Positions 15,605 to 24,458 of a stretch of DNA of 64,000 nt are shown here, one piece after another. The notes below the pieces were generated by a model. That model made no database searches. It was not told the DNA's origin and saw only the letters and a list, made by a program, of their open reading frames with translations. The number at the start of each line of letters is the position of its first letter. Position 1 is the first letter of the stretch. Origin of the DNA: an uncultured Lachnospiraceae bacterium (GTDB lineage: Bacteria; Bacillota; Clostridia; Lachnospirales; Lachnospiraceae); assembly GCA_947588995.1 (NCBI GenBank), contig CANPZI010000008.1, positions 44,990 to 108,989 of the forward strand, written 5' to 3'. A program made the position numbers and the translations under genes.

Positions 15605-16633
15605 ATGAGGGCTACGGTAACACTCGGCAAGACCGGGATCACAACGAATAAGAATGCGTTCGGCGCGCTGCCGATCCAGAGGATATCGAAAGAGGACGCG
15701 GTGCGGCTGCTGCGCAAGGCGTACGACAACGGCATCACTTTTTTCGACACGGCCAGATGGTACACCGACAGTGAGAGTAAAGTGGGAGAGGCTTTTTCGG
15801 GAATACGGGATCAGGTTTTTATCGCGACGAAGACGGGCGCAAAGAATGCGGCTGACTTTCGGAAAGATCTGGAGACGAGTCTGGTGGAGCTGCGGACGGA
15901 TTACATAGATCTCTACCAGTTCCACAACCCGCCGTTTAGCCCGAAGCCGGGGGACGGCACGGGCCTCTACGAGGCGGCGCTGGAGGCGAAAGCGCAGGGG
16001 AAGATACGTCATATCGGCATCACGAACCACCGTCTGGCGGTGGCGAAAGAGGCGATCGAAAGCGGTCTGTACGAGACGCTGCAGTTTCCTTTCTCCTATC
16101 TGGCGACAGACAAGGATATCGGGCTGGTGGAGGCCTGCGGGAAAGCCGATATGGGCTTTATCGCCATGAAAGCATTATCCGGCGGCCTGATCACCAACTC
16201 CGCCGCGGCTTACGCCTATCTGGCGCAGTATGACAATGTGCTGCCGATCTGGGGCGTCCAGAGGGAGTCGGAGCTGGACGAGTTCCTCGCCTACATCGAC
16301 AATCCGCCGGCGATGACGAAAGAGCTTGCGGCGCTGATTAGTCACGACAGGGAAGAACTTTCCGGCGATTTCTGCAGGGGCTGCGGCTACTGTATGCCTT
16401 GTCCCATGGGGATTGAGATCAACACCTGCGCCAGAATGTCGCTTCTGCTCAGACGTTCCCCTTCGGCGAAAAATCTGAGCGAATCGGGGCAGGAGATGAT
16501 GATGAAAATCGAGAACTGCATTCACTGCAACCAGTGTAAGAGCAAATGTCCTTATGGCTTGGATACGCCGGCGCTCTTACAGAAGAATCTGGAGGATTAC
16601 AAAAAAGTGCTGGCGGGAGAAGTGCAGGTGTAG
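15605..16633 (+). CDS. Aldo/keto reductase with C-terminal [4Fe-4S] motifs
   Basis: A 342-residue oxidoreductase. The N-terminal AKR barrel shows FFDTARWYTDSESKVGEAF with the catalytic Asp/Tyr pair, and TDYIDLYQFHNP and GKIRHIGITNH strands. The C-terminal part has two Cys-rich motifs, CRGCGYCMPCP and CIHCNQCKSKCP, as in the Fe-S-containing AKR subgroup of anaerobes. ATG 15605 has a GGGAGGA site; an upstream in-frame ATG inside rnfB has none. It probably belongs to the rnf transcript, and a strong terminator follows. The substrate is unknown. Confidence 0.88.
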   Translation: MRATVTLGKTGITTNKNAFGALPIQRISKEDAVRLLRKAYDNGITFFDTARWYTDSESKVGEAFSGIRDQVFIATKTGAKNAADFRKDLETSLVELRTDYIDLYQFHNPPFSPKPGDGTGLYEAALEAKAQGKIRHIGITNHRLAVAKEAIESGLYETLQFPFSYLATDKDIGLVEACGKADMGFIAMKALSGGLITNSAAAYAYLAQYDNVLPIWGVQRESELDEFLAYIDNPPAMTKELAALISHDREELSGDFCRGCGYCMPCPMGIEINTCARMSLLLRRSPSAKNLSESGQEMMMKIENCIHCNQCKSKCPYGLDTPALLQKNLEDYKKVLAGEVQV

Positions 16634-16680
16634 GCTTCTTGAGAGCGGAGGAACACAGATCACCATACAGGCAAAGCGGA

Positions 16681-16717
16681 AACTTCCGGGGAAAATGATC
16701 TCCCGGAAGTTTTTTTG
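16681..16717 (+). terminator. Intrinsic terminator after rnf/AKR operon
   Basis: AACTTCCGGG pairs with CCCGGAAGTT across a short loop and is followed by seven T. Confidence 0.92.
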
Positions 16718-16746
16718 TTGACAAATTCGGAAAGCTGTGCTATAAA
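16718..16746 (+). promoter_or_regulatory. Consensus promoter of the ABC-cysK-lanC operon
   Basis: TTGACA (16718-16723), 17-base spacer, TATAAA (16741-16746). It starts immediately after the preceding terminator. No riboswitch-like fold was recognised in the roughly 80-base leader. Confidence 0.8.
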
Positions 16747-16831
16747 AATAATTGTTATTCATATATAACCTATAGAACATATATGAAATATGGGAAATGG
16801 GAAAACAGCGCAAGGAGCAGGAGGTGCGAGC

Positions 16832-17773
16832 ATGAAAAGAAAGATTCTTCCTTTTATAGCGCTTATCATTGTGATATCGGCAAATCGGCTGATTCCGGAT
16901 TCCGAGCTGCAGCCGGCGGCGGACCGACCCTATTTCTTTTATGTCCTCTGTCTTCTGACGGGATTATATGCCGTGTATTTTCTGCTGTCGCTGGCCATTG
17001 GGGCGCTGCACGATAAGCTGATCCACAAGGCGCCGTTTTACGCGGGAGTGATACTGCTGATCGGCGCGATCGATCTGGTGACTTCCAAATACGCGCTGCT
17101 TCCGGTACTCTTTTTTCCCTGTCTGGACAGAGTGTTCGGTGTGTTTGTGTCGGACTGGAGACTGATGGGGGAGTGCATTCTGGCGTCGGGGAAACTTCTG
17201 CTGATCGGTTTTGGGATCGGCGCGTCGCTCGGCTTCCTGACGGGACTGCTGATCGGCTTCAGCGGCAAGGCGAATTACTGGATATCGCCGCTTATGAAAT
17301 TCATCGGCCCGATACCGCCGACTTCGTGGTCGCCGTTAGTGCTCTCGCTTTTGTCTACCACCTATCAGGCGGCGGTATTTATGGTAGCCCTGGCGGTATG
17401 GTTCCCGATCACGCTGATGACCAGCAGCGGCGTGCAGAATGTCAGCAACAGCTACTTTGAAGTGGCCGCGACGCTGGGGGCAGGCAGATGGACGCGGATC
17501 TTTAAGGTGGGAGTTCCGGCGGCCATGCCCAGCGTTTTCCTCGGCGTTTTCTACGCCACCTGCAGTTCTTTTGTCACGCTGGTTACGGCGGAGCTGCTGG
17601 GGGCGGACGCGGGTCTCGGCTGGTATCTGAACTGGCAGAAAGGCATGATGCTGTACGCGAACGTCTATGCCGGGCTGATCCTGATCGCTGGGATCTGCAT
17701 GATCATCATCACGCTGATTTTCCGGCTGAAAGACAGGATTTTGGTATGGCAGAAAGGAGTCATCAAATGGTAG
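16832..17773 (+). CDS. ABC transporter permease (SsuC/TauC type)
   Basis: Inner-membrane component of an NMT1/SsuA-type importer, 313 residues with about seven hydrophobic segments. The ABC-contact (EAA) loop is EVAATLGAGRWTRIFKVGVP. ATG 16832 follows AGGAGGTG; longer in-frame starts lack a site. It ends inside the ATPase gene (7-base overlap). The substrate is not determinable; the downstream cysteine-synthase-like gene suggests a sulfur compound. Confidence 0.88.
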   Translation: MKRKILPFIALIIVISANRLIPDSELQPAADRPYFFYVLCLLTGLYAVYFLLSLAIGALHDKLIHKAPFYAGVILLIGAIDLVTSKYALLPVLFFPCLDRVFGVFVSDWRLMGECILASGKLLLIGFGIGASLGFLTGLLIGFSGKANYWISPLMKFIGPIPPTSWSPLVLSLLSTTYQAAVFMVALAVWFPITLMTSSGVQNVSNSYFEVAATLGAGRWTRIFKVGVPAAMPSVFLGVFYATCSSFVTLVTAELLGADAGLGWYLNWQKGMMLYANVYAGLILIAGICMIIITLIFRLKDRILVWQKGVIKW

Positions 17774-18546
17774 GAGAAATCAGGATTGACCATGTACATA
17801 AGGAATTTGTCAATCCCGACGGCGACAGGATCACCGCTCTGGAGGACGTGAATCTGACGATAGAACCGGGGAGTTTCGTCTCGCTGATCGGGCCGTCCGG
17901 CTGCGGCAAAACCACGCTGCTGCGCGCGATCGCGGGCCTGAATCCGGCGGATTCCGGCACGATCTGCCTGGATGGGAAGCCGGTGTCTGCGCCCGGCGCG
18001 GACAGGGGATATGCGTTCCAGCAGGCCAATCTCTTCCCATGGCTGAACATTCAGAACAATATCGCTTTCGGGTTGAAAGCGAGAGGCGTCTATCGGCAGG
18101 AACAGGGAGAGGTCGGGCGTCTGATCAATCTGGTCGGACTGAGAGGATTTGAGAGATCCTATCCGCATCAGCTTTCCGGCGGCATGTGCCAGAGGGCGGC
18201 ATTGGCCAGAGCGCTGGCCGGGCATCCGAAAGTGCTGCTCGCGGATGAGCCGCTGGGAGCGCTGGACGCTTTTACACGCATGAACATGCAGGATATGATA
18301 CTGGATCTGTGGAAAGAACATCACATGACCGTAATCATGGTCACGCATGATGTGGACGAGGCGGTTTATCTGTCGGACAGGGTGGTGGTTATGTCGGCGC
18401 GTCCCGCCAGAGTGGAGCAGGTGATTGATATACAGCTTTCGCGTCCCCGGGACAGAGGGCGGGGAGATTTTATGGACTACCGCAGGCAGATCCTGGAGCG
18501 GCTGCACTTTGCCGGCAATACGCCGGATCTCGACTATTATCTGTAG
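17767..18546 (+). CDS. ABC transporter ATP-binding protein (SsuB/TauB type)
   Basis: ATPase of the importer, 259 residues. Walker A GPSGCGKTTLL, Q-loop AFQQANLFPW, signature LSGGMCQRAALARAL, Walker B VLLADEPLGALD and the switch VTHDVDEAV are all intact. AAGGAG precedes ATG 17767. Confidence 0.93.
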   Translation: MVGEIRIDHVHKEFVNPDGDRITALEDVNLTIEPGSFVSLIGPSGCGKTTLLRAIAGLNPADSGTICLDGKPVSAPGADRGYAFQQANLFPWLNIQNNIAFGLKARGVYRQEQGEVGRLINLVGLRGFERSYPHQLSGGMCQRAALARALAGHPKVLLADEPLGALDAFTRMNMQDMILDLWKEHHMTVIMVTHDVDEAVYLSDRVVVMSARPARVEQVIDIQLSRPRDRGRGDFMDYRRQILERLHFAGNTPDLDYYL

Positions 18547-18582
18547 ACAATATTTTATTTCAGGAAAGGCAGGAGAAAAAAG

Positions 18583-19695
18583 ATGAAGAGAAAGAAATGG
18601 TTATCCGTTTTGATGATTGCGGTGATGAGCGCGGGACTGGCCGCATGCGGCCAATCGGGCGCTTCAGAGGAGCAGGCGGCCCGGACAGAGACGTCTGCGC
18701 AGGAGACAGAAAGCGCCTCCTCTGAGGAGGGCGCGGGAGGGACGGTTCGGATTCAGGTCAGCAAGGATACCGTGTGCGGCGTTGCCATGCAGGTTGCGGC
18801 GGAAAAGGGATACTTTGAGGAGGAACTGGCAGCGATAGGGCAGACGTGCGACATCACGGTGGCGGCCTCGTCCGAGACGATTGATCTGATCACTTCCGGG
18901 AAAGTGGACGCGGCGTTCGGTCTTGCCTGCAACTTTATCACGCCGATCGCCAACGGGCTGCCCGTCTCTTTCGTCACGGGCGTACACACCGGCTGCACGA
19001 AGTTCTATGTCAAGGCGGACTCCGGCATCGCCGATCTGAACGGCTTAAAGGGGAAGACCGTCGGCGTGCCGGGACTGAATGACTCCAGCACGCTGAATCT
19101 GAAGCGCAAGCTGGCGGATCTCGGTTTTGTGGTCAACGGCCCTGACGCGGATGTGGAGTTTGTCGCTTACGCGATGCCGGATCTGCCGCTGGCCCTGGAG
19201 AACGGCGGCGTGGATGCCATCGGCCTTCATGAGCCCGTGGCGTCGATCGCGGAGAAGTCCTATGATTTTGTCAAGGTCCTGGATACGGGAGAAGATGAAA
19301 AGTTTGTGGACGAATATTGCTGCATGGCGCTGGTGACGCAGGATATGATCGACAACAATCCGGAGGGAGCGGCCGCTTTTGCCAGAGCGGTGCAGAAAGG
19401 CGCAGCCTTTGCCCAGGCCAACCCGGAGGAAGCGGCCAGGATTCAGATCGACGGCGGCTATGTGTCCGGCACGGTGGAGGACAATTCACAGATCATCCAC
19501 TGCCTGAACTTCAATCCGTCTGTCTCGGCTGCCCGCACCACTTTTTCCAATGCGTTCTCCGATCTGCAGAAGACCGGGGATATCAGCGCGGATCTGGACG
19601 AAGCGGAGTTTACGGCCAGAGTGTTCCCGGTATTGGAAGGAGTGCCGGAGACAACGGTTTACGATGCGGAGACAGACACGTTTACGGCAGAGTGA
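18583..19695 (+). CDS. ABC transporter substrate-binding lipoprotein (NMT1/SsuA-like)
   Basis: A 370-residue lipoprotein. The signal peptide ends in the lipobox LAAC (Cys21), followed by a Glu/Ser-rich linker to about residue 50. The periplasmic-binding-protein type II fold has TVGVPGLNDSSTLNLKRKL and NGGVDAIGLHEPVASI, typical of the sulfonate/thiamine-precursor (SsuA/NMT1) group. It is third in the operon, unusual but seen in this family. The ligand is unknown. Confidence 0.88.
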   Translation: MKRKKWLSVLMIAVMSAGLAACGQSGASEEQAARTETSAQETESASSEEGAGGTVRIQVSKDTVCGVAMQVAAEKGYFEEELAAIGQTCDITVAASSETIDLITSGKVDAAFGLACNFITPIANGLPVSFVTGVHTGCTKFYVKADSGIADLNGLKGKTVGVPGLNDSSTLNLKRKLADLGFVVNGPDADVEFVAYAMPDLPLALENGGVDAIGLHEPVASIAEKSYDFVKVLDTGEDEKFVDEYCCMALVTQDMIDNNPEGAAAFARAVQKGAAFAQANPEEAARIQIDGGYVSGTVEDNSQIIHCLNFNPSVSAARTTFSNAFSDLQKTGDISADLDEAEFTARVFPVLEGVPETTVYDAETDTFTAE

Positions 19696-19705
19696 GGAAT
19701 AAATT

Positions 19706-20689
19706 ATGGGAAAAATATATTCGTCTATCTCAGAGCTGGCAGGGCACACGCCGCTTTTGGAGTTAAAAGGCTATGAGCGGGAACTGAAGCTGCAGGCGCG
19801 GATTCTGGCAAAGCTGGAATTCTACAATCCGAATCAGAATGTAAAAGACCGCATCGCCGTCCATATGATCGAGGAAGCGGAGAGAAGCGGCAGGCTGAAA
19901 AAGGGCGACACCATCGTCGATACCACCAGCGGCAACACGGGGATCGGCCTCGCGGCTGTGGCCGCGTCCAAAGGCTACCGCTGCCGGATCTACATGCAGG
20001 CTGGGGTGAGCAGTGAACGCACCAAATCCATCGAAGTGTTCGGCGGAGAGGTGGTGGATCAGGGAAGCATACCGGAAGTGGTGGAGGCGGTGGCCGCGGC
20101 GCAGGGAGATTACTTCGCCGGTGTAAAGGCGCTGGTGGAAAAGGTGTTGGTCAAGGAGGAGCATCTGGTCTTCCTCAATCAGTCAGGCAATCCTGACAAT
20201 CCCAGGACCCATGAACTCACCACAGGCCCTGAAATATGGGAGGATACGGACGGAGAGGTGGATTATTTCGTGGCCGGTGTGGGAACCGGCGGCACGATCA
20301 CCGGCGTGGGAAGATTCCTGAAAGAAAAGAAGCCGGAAATAAAAATCATCGGTGTGCAGCCGGGGCCGAGAGAGACAGAGGGGCAGCCTATGCCGAAAGC
20401 GGAGGAGATCACAGGGATTCATAAATATGCCGGCGTGCCGAAAGAATGGGTTCCCAAGGTACTGGACACATCCGTCATCGATGAGCGCATGGATATCTCC
20501 GAGGAGGATTCGGTGCGGACGGCGCGCCGCCTTGCCCTGACGGACGGGATATGCGTGGGCAAATCGTCGGGCACGGCGCTGTACGCCGCAACGCTTCTTG
20601 CCGCCAGGCCGGAGAATCGAGGAAAGACCTTTGTGGTGCTTCTGCCGGATTCGGGACTCAGATATTTTTCCGACGGGCTGTTTGCATGA
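19706..20689 (+). CDS. cysK: Cysteine synthase-like PLP enzyme
   Basis: Fold-type II PLP enzyme of 327 residues. It has the PLP-lysine motif NPNQNVKDRIA, the substrate loop TTSGNTGIGLA and the phosphate loop GVGTGGTITGVG. Cysteine synthase normally makes L-cysteine from O-acetylserine and sulfide. Compared with textbook CysK, the segment before TTGPEIW is modified (FLNQSGNPDNP) and the usual GxSSG loop reads GKSSGTA, so a related beta-replacement reaction is possible. It lies between the transporter and a LanC-like gene. Confidence 0.87.
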   Translation: MGKIYSSISELAGHTPLLELKGYERELKLQARILAKLEFYNPNQNVKDRIAVHMIEEAERSGRLKKGDTIVDTTSGNTGIGLAAVAASKGYRCRIYMQAGVSSERTKSIEVFGGEVVDQGSIPEVVEAVAAAQGDYFAGVKALVEKVLVKEEHLVFLNQSGNPDNPRTHELTTGPEIWEDTDGEVDYFVAGVGTGGTITGVGRFLKEKKPEIKIIGVQPGPRETEGQPMPKAEEITGIHKYAGVPKEWVPKVLDTSVIDERMDISEEDSVRTARRLALTDGICVGKSSGTALYAATLLAARPENRGKTFVVLLPDSGLRYFSDGLFA

Positions 20690-20710
20690 GATAGGTAAAG
20701 GAGAGCAGGT

Positions 20711-22093
20711 ATGTCAATCACATCAGTTATGGAGCCGGCGGCAGCGGAGGATTATCTTGCTGCGGCGGAAGCGCTCATGCGCTTTATCGATACGAGAAAG
20801 CAGGAGGGACCGGACCAAAGTGTGTATTGGTCCCTGCGGGATGCGGCCGAGGGACGGGACATCTATTATGACGAGATCAGTATGTACGCCGGCGCATCGG
20901 GGATCATCTGTTTCCTGCTCGCCCTGTATGAGACAGTGGGCAGAGAGGCGTATCTTGACGAGGCGGAGGCGGCAGGCGGCTATCTGATCTGGCGTCTGCA
21001 CAATCAGCCGGCCCTGCGGCGGAATTTTTCTCCTTATGCTTTTTCCAGCGGCTGGAGCGGCGCGGGTTTTGCCCTGATACAGCTGTACCTGGCGACAGGG
21101 AAAGAGAGATACCTGGACGCGGTGGAAGAGATTGTGTCCCGGATTATGGAAAATGCCGTTTCGGCGGACGGCGGGCAGGGATATTTTTGGTCTGACTATC
21201 CGGGCATTGTGGGAGATGCGGGAACGGTGCTGTTCCTTTTATACGCCGCGGAGCGCTGCGGGAGAAAAGAGTGGAGGGAATTTGCGCTTTCCGCGGGGCG
21301 TATTCTGCCGGGAAGCGGCCGTGATATGGAGGCGGGACGATACTATAGCGGTGTGAATCCGGCCTACTTCGGCGGCGGGGCAGACTACGTGGATCCCAAT
21401 TTTCCCATGGGAACGGCCGGGATCGGATACACGATGCTCAGGCTGTATGAAGCCGGTGGGGATCCGATATTTCTGGAGAGCGTAAAGGGAATCCCGGAAT
21501 ATATGGATTTTGTGGCTGTCAATGCCCGCGAAAAGACGGATTCCGGTGTGATGCCGCAGCTTTTGCCGCACGCGCTTCCCGGACATCCCAGGCTGTTTTA
21601 TCTGGGATATTGCCACGGGCCCGCCGGTACCTGCCGTTTTTATTATCAGCTGTATAAGACGACAGGGGATCCGCGATACAGACAGAAACTGGAGCAGCTG
21701 AAAGCGGGACTGCTTCTGGCGGGAGCGCCGGAAGTGCGCTCGGCGGGTTACTGGCATAATTACAATATGTGCTGCGGCACCGCGGGCATATTAAATCTCT
21801 TTCTGGGATTATGGGCGGATGGCGGCAGCGAGGAGGATCTGCAGCTGGCGAGGCGGTGCGGCAGGGTGCTCCTGGGCGGCATGACCTGCGAGGAAAAACC
21901 GGAGGGGCTTAGCGCCAGAGTCTATCTGGCACTGGACCGCATTGCGCCGCAGAAGATTACGTCTCCGATAGGGTTTATGGACGGTGCGGCTGGGATAGGC
22001 GCGATGCTTTTGCAGCTCTATTCGGCCGAGACGGGAAAGTTTCACGCGCTGCGCGCTGTCGATGATCCTTTCCCGGAGAGGCTGACGCGCTAG
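20711..22093 (+). CDS. Stand-alone LanC-like protein
   Basis: Lanthionine-synthetase-C-like alpha/alpha-barrel protein of 460 residues. Repeated barrel signatures include YAGASGIICFLLALYE, GIVGDAGTVLFLLYAAE and GTAGIGYTMLRLYE. LanC enzymes bind Zn through Cys, Cys and His; here the first Cys site is GYCHGPAGT (Cys301) and the second is MCCGTAGI (Cys354-Cys355), so Cys replaces the usual His. No lantibiotic precursor or dehydratase lies nearby. Relatives include LanCL proteins, which add glutathione to dehydroamino acids; a thiol-addition role with the adjacent cysK is a hypothesis. It ends 4 bases into apbE on the other strand. Confidence 0.8.
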   Translation: MSITSVMEPAAAEDYLAAAEALMRFIDTRKQEGPDQSVYWSLRDAAEGRDIYYDEISMYAGASGIICFLLALYETVGREAYLDEAEAAGGYLIWRLHNQPALRRNFSPYAFSSGWSGAGFALIQLYLATGKERYLDAVEEIVSRIMENAVSADGGQGYFWSDYPGIVGDAGTVLFLLYAAERCGRKEWREFALSAGRILPGSGRDMEAGRYYSGVNPAYFGGGADYVDPNFPMGTAGIGYTMLRLYEAGGDPIFLESVKGIPEYMDFVAVNAREKTDSGVMPQLLPHALPGHPRLFYLGYCHGPAGTCRFYYQLYKTTGDPRYRQKLEQLKAGLLLAGAPEVRSAGYWHNYNMCCGTAGILNLFLGLWADGGSEEDLQLARRCGRVLLGGMTCEEKPEGLSARVYLALDRIAPQKITSPIGFMDGAAGIGAMLLQLYSAETGKFHALRAVDDPFPERLTR

Positions 22094-23091
22094 CGCTGCG
22101 GCAGCGGAAAACCCTCGGAACAGATCAGTTCTCCGTCCCTCGTGACGAAGAGGACTTCCGTGTCGTCCAGAGTTTCGATCAGCGCAAGTCCCTCGTCGAT
22201 ACCGAGAAAATAGCAGGTGGTTGACAGAGCGTCCGCCTCCGTGGAGGAGGGGGCGAGGATCGTCACGCCTGCTATATTATTGTCCGCGGGATAGCCCGTC
22301 GCGGTGTCGAGCAGGTGATGGTAGAGTCTGCCGTCTTCGCGAAAACAGCGCTCATAGATCCCGGAGGAGACGACGGATTGATCCGTCACGTCGATGACGG
22401 CGACAGTCTCCCCCTCGTCGGCAAAGGGTTTCTGGATGCCGATGCGGTAGGGGCTGCCGTCGGGCTTTGCGCCGACGGCGACGAGGTTGCCGCCCAGATT
22501 GATGCAGGCGCTCTCCACATGCCGGGAAAGCAGATATTCTTTCAGGCGGTCGGCAATGTAGCCCTTGGCGATGAAACCTAAGTCGATGGCGGCGTCCGGA
22601 TCCGCGAGGGTCACGGTATTGCCGTCGATTTTTACCTTGCGGTAATCGATGTGCGAGAGGGCATCCGCGATCGCGTCCTGGTCGGGGACGCGGGGCGTAT
22701 CTGCGGAGCCGAAATGCCACAGTTCGGCAAGCGGCAGCACGGTCAGGTCGACTCTGCCGTCCGACAGTTCGCAGCAGCGCAGAGCTTCCCGCAGCAGGAG
22801 GACCGTGTCGTCGGAGACGGTCACGGGTTTTCCGTCCGCATGGTTGATGTTCCAGATATCCGAGCCCTCTGCGGTGGCGCTGAACAGTTTCTCGTAACCG
22901 TCCAGCAGACGGAAACACTCCGCCATCGTCTCGCCGCAGCCGTCCTGTCCGTCCGCGTCATACAGTGTGATCTGTACCACGGTGTCGAGGAAGAAGCCTG
23001 TCTGCGTGACAGGTTCGGCGTTTCGCCCGCAGCCGCTGAGAAAGACGGCGGCCAGAAGTATGGCGGCCAGCGTATGTCCTGTATGATTCAT
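22090..23091 (-). CDS. apbE: FAD:protein FMN transferase (ApbE), lipoprotein
   Basis: Transfers FMN from FAD to threonines of flavoprotein partners such as RnfD and RnfG, outside the membrane. It has 333 residues, a signal peptide with lipobox LSGC (Cys21), the FLDTVVQITLYD start of the ApbE domain, AIDLGFIAKGYIADRL, INLGGNLVAVG and the metal-site DTATGYPADNNIAGVTI. A strong GGGAGGA site precedes the start. The Rnf operon 7-12 kb away is the obvious client (inference). Confidence 0.93.
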   Translation of the reverse strand: MNHTGHTLAAILLAAVFLSGCGRNAEPVTQTGFFLDTVVQITLYDADGQDGCGETMAECFRLLDGYEKLFSATAEGSDIWNINHADGKPVTVSDDTVLLLREALRCCELSDGRVDLTVLPLAELWHFGSADTPRVPDQDAIADALSHIDYRKVKIDGNTVTLADPDAAIDLGFIAKGYIADRLKEYLLSRHVESACINLGGNLVAVGAKPDGSPYRIGIQKPFADEGETVAVIDVTDQSVVSSGIYERCFREDGRLYHHLLDTATGYPADNNIAGVTILAPSSTEADALSTTCYFLGIDEGLALIETLDDTEVLFVTRDGELICSEGFPLPQR

Positions 23092-23127
23092 GGCAGAAGA
23101 TTCCTCCCGTATCGCTTTGCGCAGAAG

Positions 23128-23156
23128 TTGTCAAAAATTTTTTCCCATGATACAAT
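23128..23156 (+). promoter_or_regulatory. Promoter of the GH25 gene
   Basis: TTGTCA, 17-base spacer, TACAAT, about 100 bases before the start codon. Confidence 0.6.
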
Positions 23157-23255
23157 GAGTAAGGTTTATGACAAGATCAGTATAGCATCAGCGGAGAGGA
23201 TAGGCAATGCGCGGCTGAGAATGCGCCGTGCCGTTTTTGAAAGAAGGGTAGAGCG

Positions 23256-24458
23256 ATGAGACTGCCGGGAGAGGAAGAACCGGGGAGAAGCGGAATATCT
23301 GTGATCTATATGGTCGTCGGCGTGTCGGCGTTTGTGCTGCTTCTGCTGTTTGCGCTCCTGCAGAGCAACAATAAGGAACAGGCTGACGCCCGCGCAAGGC
23401 GCCTCAGGCAGGAGCAGGAGGCAGAGCTGGCGGCTGCTGCCGCGGAGGAAGAGGCAGAAGAGGAAGAGGCGGAGCCGAAGCTGCGCGCGGAGGATCTGGA
23501 TTTCTGGGACATGTACCCGGTGGAGGAACAGGCGGACGAAGATGCCGCGCCGTCCGCTGCGGACCGGGCGGATGAGGCGGACGAAAGGGAGAAAGAGGCG
23601 ATTTCGACCAGAAAAGACAGGCCGGATTTTACAAAAAAGGCGGAGGAAGAACAGCAGAAGACGGAAGAGGCGACACTGGAAGATCCGGCTGCCGACGGGA
23701 AGCACACGCTTGTCACGACGCGGGACGGCAAGGAGGAGTGGGTGCTGATCAGCCCTTATCTGCCCAAGAATACCTACGATTACACGAAGCTGGAAGACAA
23801 GGCCGGCCTGAAGCGCTACATGGAAAACGGCAAGAAGATTTCCTATGTCGGCGTGGACATCTCCAAAGATACGGGGGACGTGAATTTTTACGGGTTGAAG
23901 ACTGCCGGCGTGGACTATGTGATGATCCGGCTCGGCGCCCGCGGCTACAGTTCGGGACAGATTGCCCTGGATGAGAATTTCAAGGAAAATATCGAGGGAG
24001 CGATCGCGGAAGGGCTGGGTGTCGGCGTCTATTTCTACTCTCAGGCGATCAGCCAGGAAGAGGCGGTGCAGGAGGCCAATCTTGTCCTGCAGAATCTTGA
24101 GCCGTACCGGGCGAATATCAAATATCCGGTCGCTTTTGACATGGAATTTGTGGCGAACGACGAGGCCAGAATCGACGGGCTGAGCAGAGAGGACAGGACA
24201 GCGATCGCGACGGCTTTTCTGGAAGCCGTGAGAGGACGAGGCTATGTGCCGATGCTCTACGGCAATAAGGAGTGGCTGATCAAGGAGATCGATCTCGCCA
24301 AGCTGCAGGATTACGACGTGTGGCTTGCGCAGGATGAAGATATACCCGATTATCCGTACCAGTATGCGATGTGGCAGTATACTTCCACGGGAGTCGTAAA
24401 CGGCATCAGGGGAGATGCCAATCTCAATATCTGCTTTGTCGGTTACTCACAGCGGTAG
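23256..24458 (+). CDS. Membrane-anchored GH25 (lysozyme-type) protein
   Basis: A 400-residue protein: short cytoplasmic N-terminus, one membrane helix (YMVVGVSAFVLLLLFALL), then about 110 residues very rich in Glu, Ala and Lys (probable coil or extended spacer), then a GH25 muramidase-like domain from about residue 200. The first catalytic Asp region is YVGVDISKDTGDVNF; YPVAFDMEFV carries the acidic pair normally read DxE; WQYTSTGVV is the C-terminal strand. It probably cleaves peptidoglycan at the cell surface. Confidence 0.85.
   Translation: MRLPGEEEPGRSGISVIYMVVGVSAFVLLLLFALLQSNNKEQADARARRLRQEQEAELAAAAAEEEAEEEEAEPKLRAEDLDFWDMYPVEEQADEDAAPSAADRADEADEREKEAISTRKDRPDFTKKAEEEQQKTEEATLEDPAADGKHTLVTTRDGKEEWVLISPYLPKNTYDYTKLEDKAGLKRYMENGKKISYVGVDISKDTGDVNFYGLKTAGVDYVMIRLGARGYSSGQIALDENFKENIEGAIAEGLGVGVYFYSQAISQEEAVQEANLVLQNLEPYRANIKYPVAFDMEFVANDEARIDGLSREDRTAIATAFLEAVRGRGYVPMLYGNKEWLIKEIDLAKLQDYDVWLAQDEDIPDYPYQYAMWQYTSTGVVNGIRGDANLNICFVGYSQR

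Noticed and set aside
21605..22093. Lantibiotic biosynthesis cluster around the LanC-like gene
   Set aside because: No precursor peptide, dehydratase, protease-transporter or immunity gene was found nearby.
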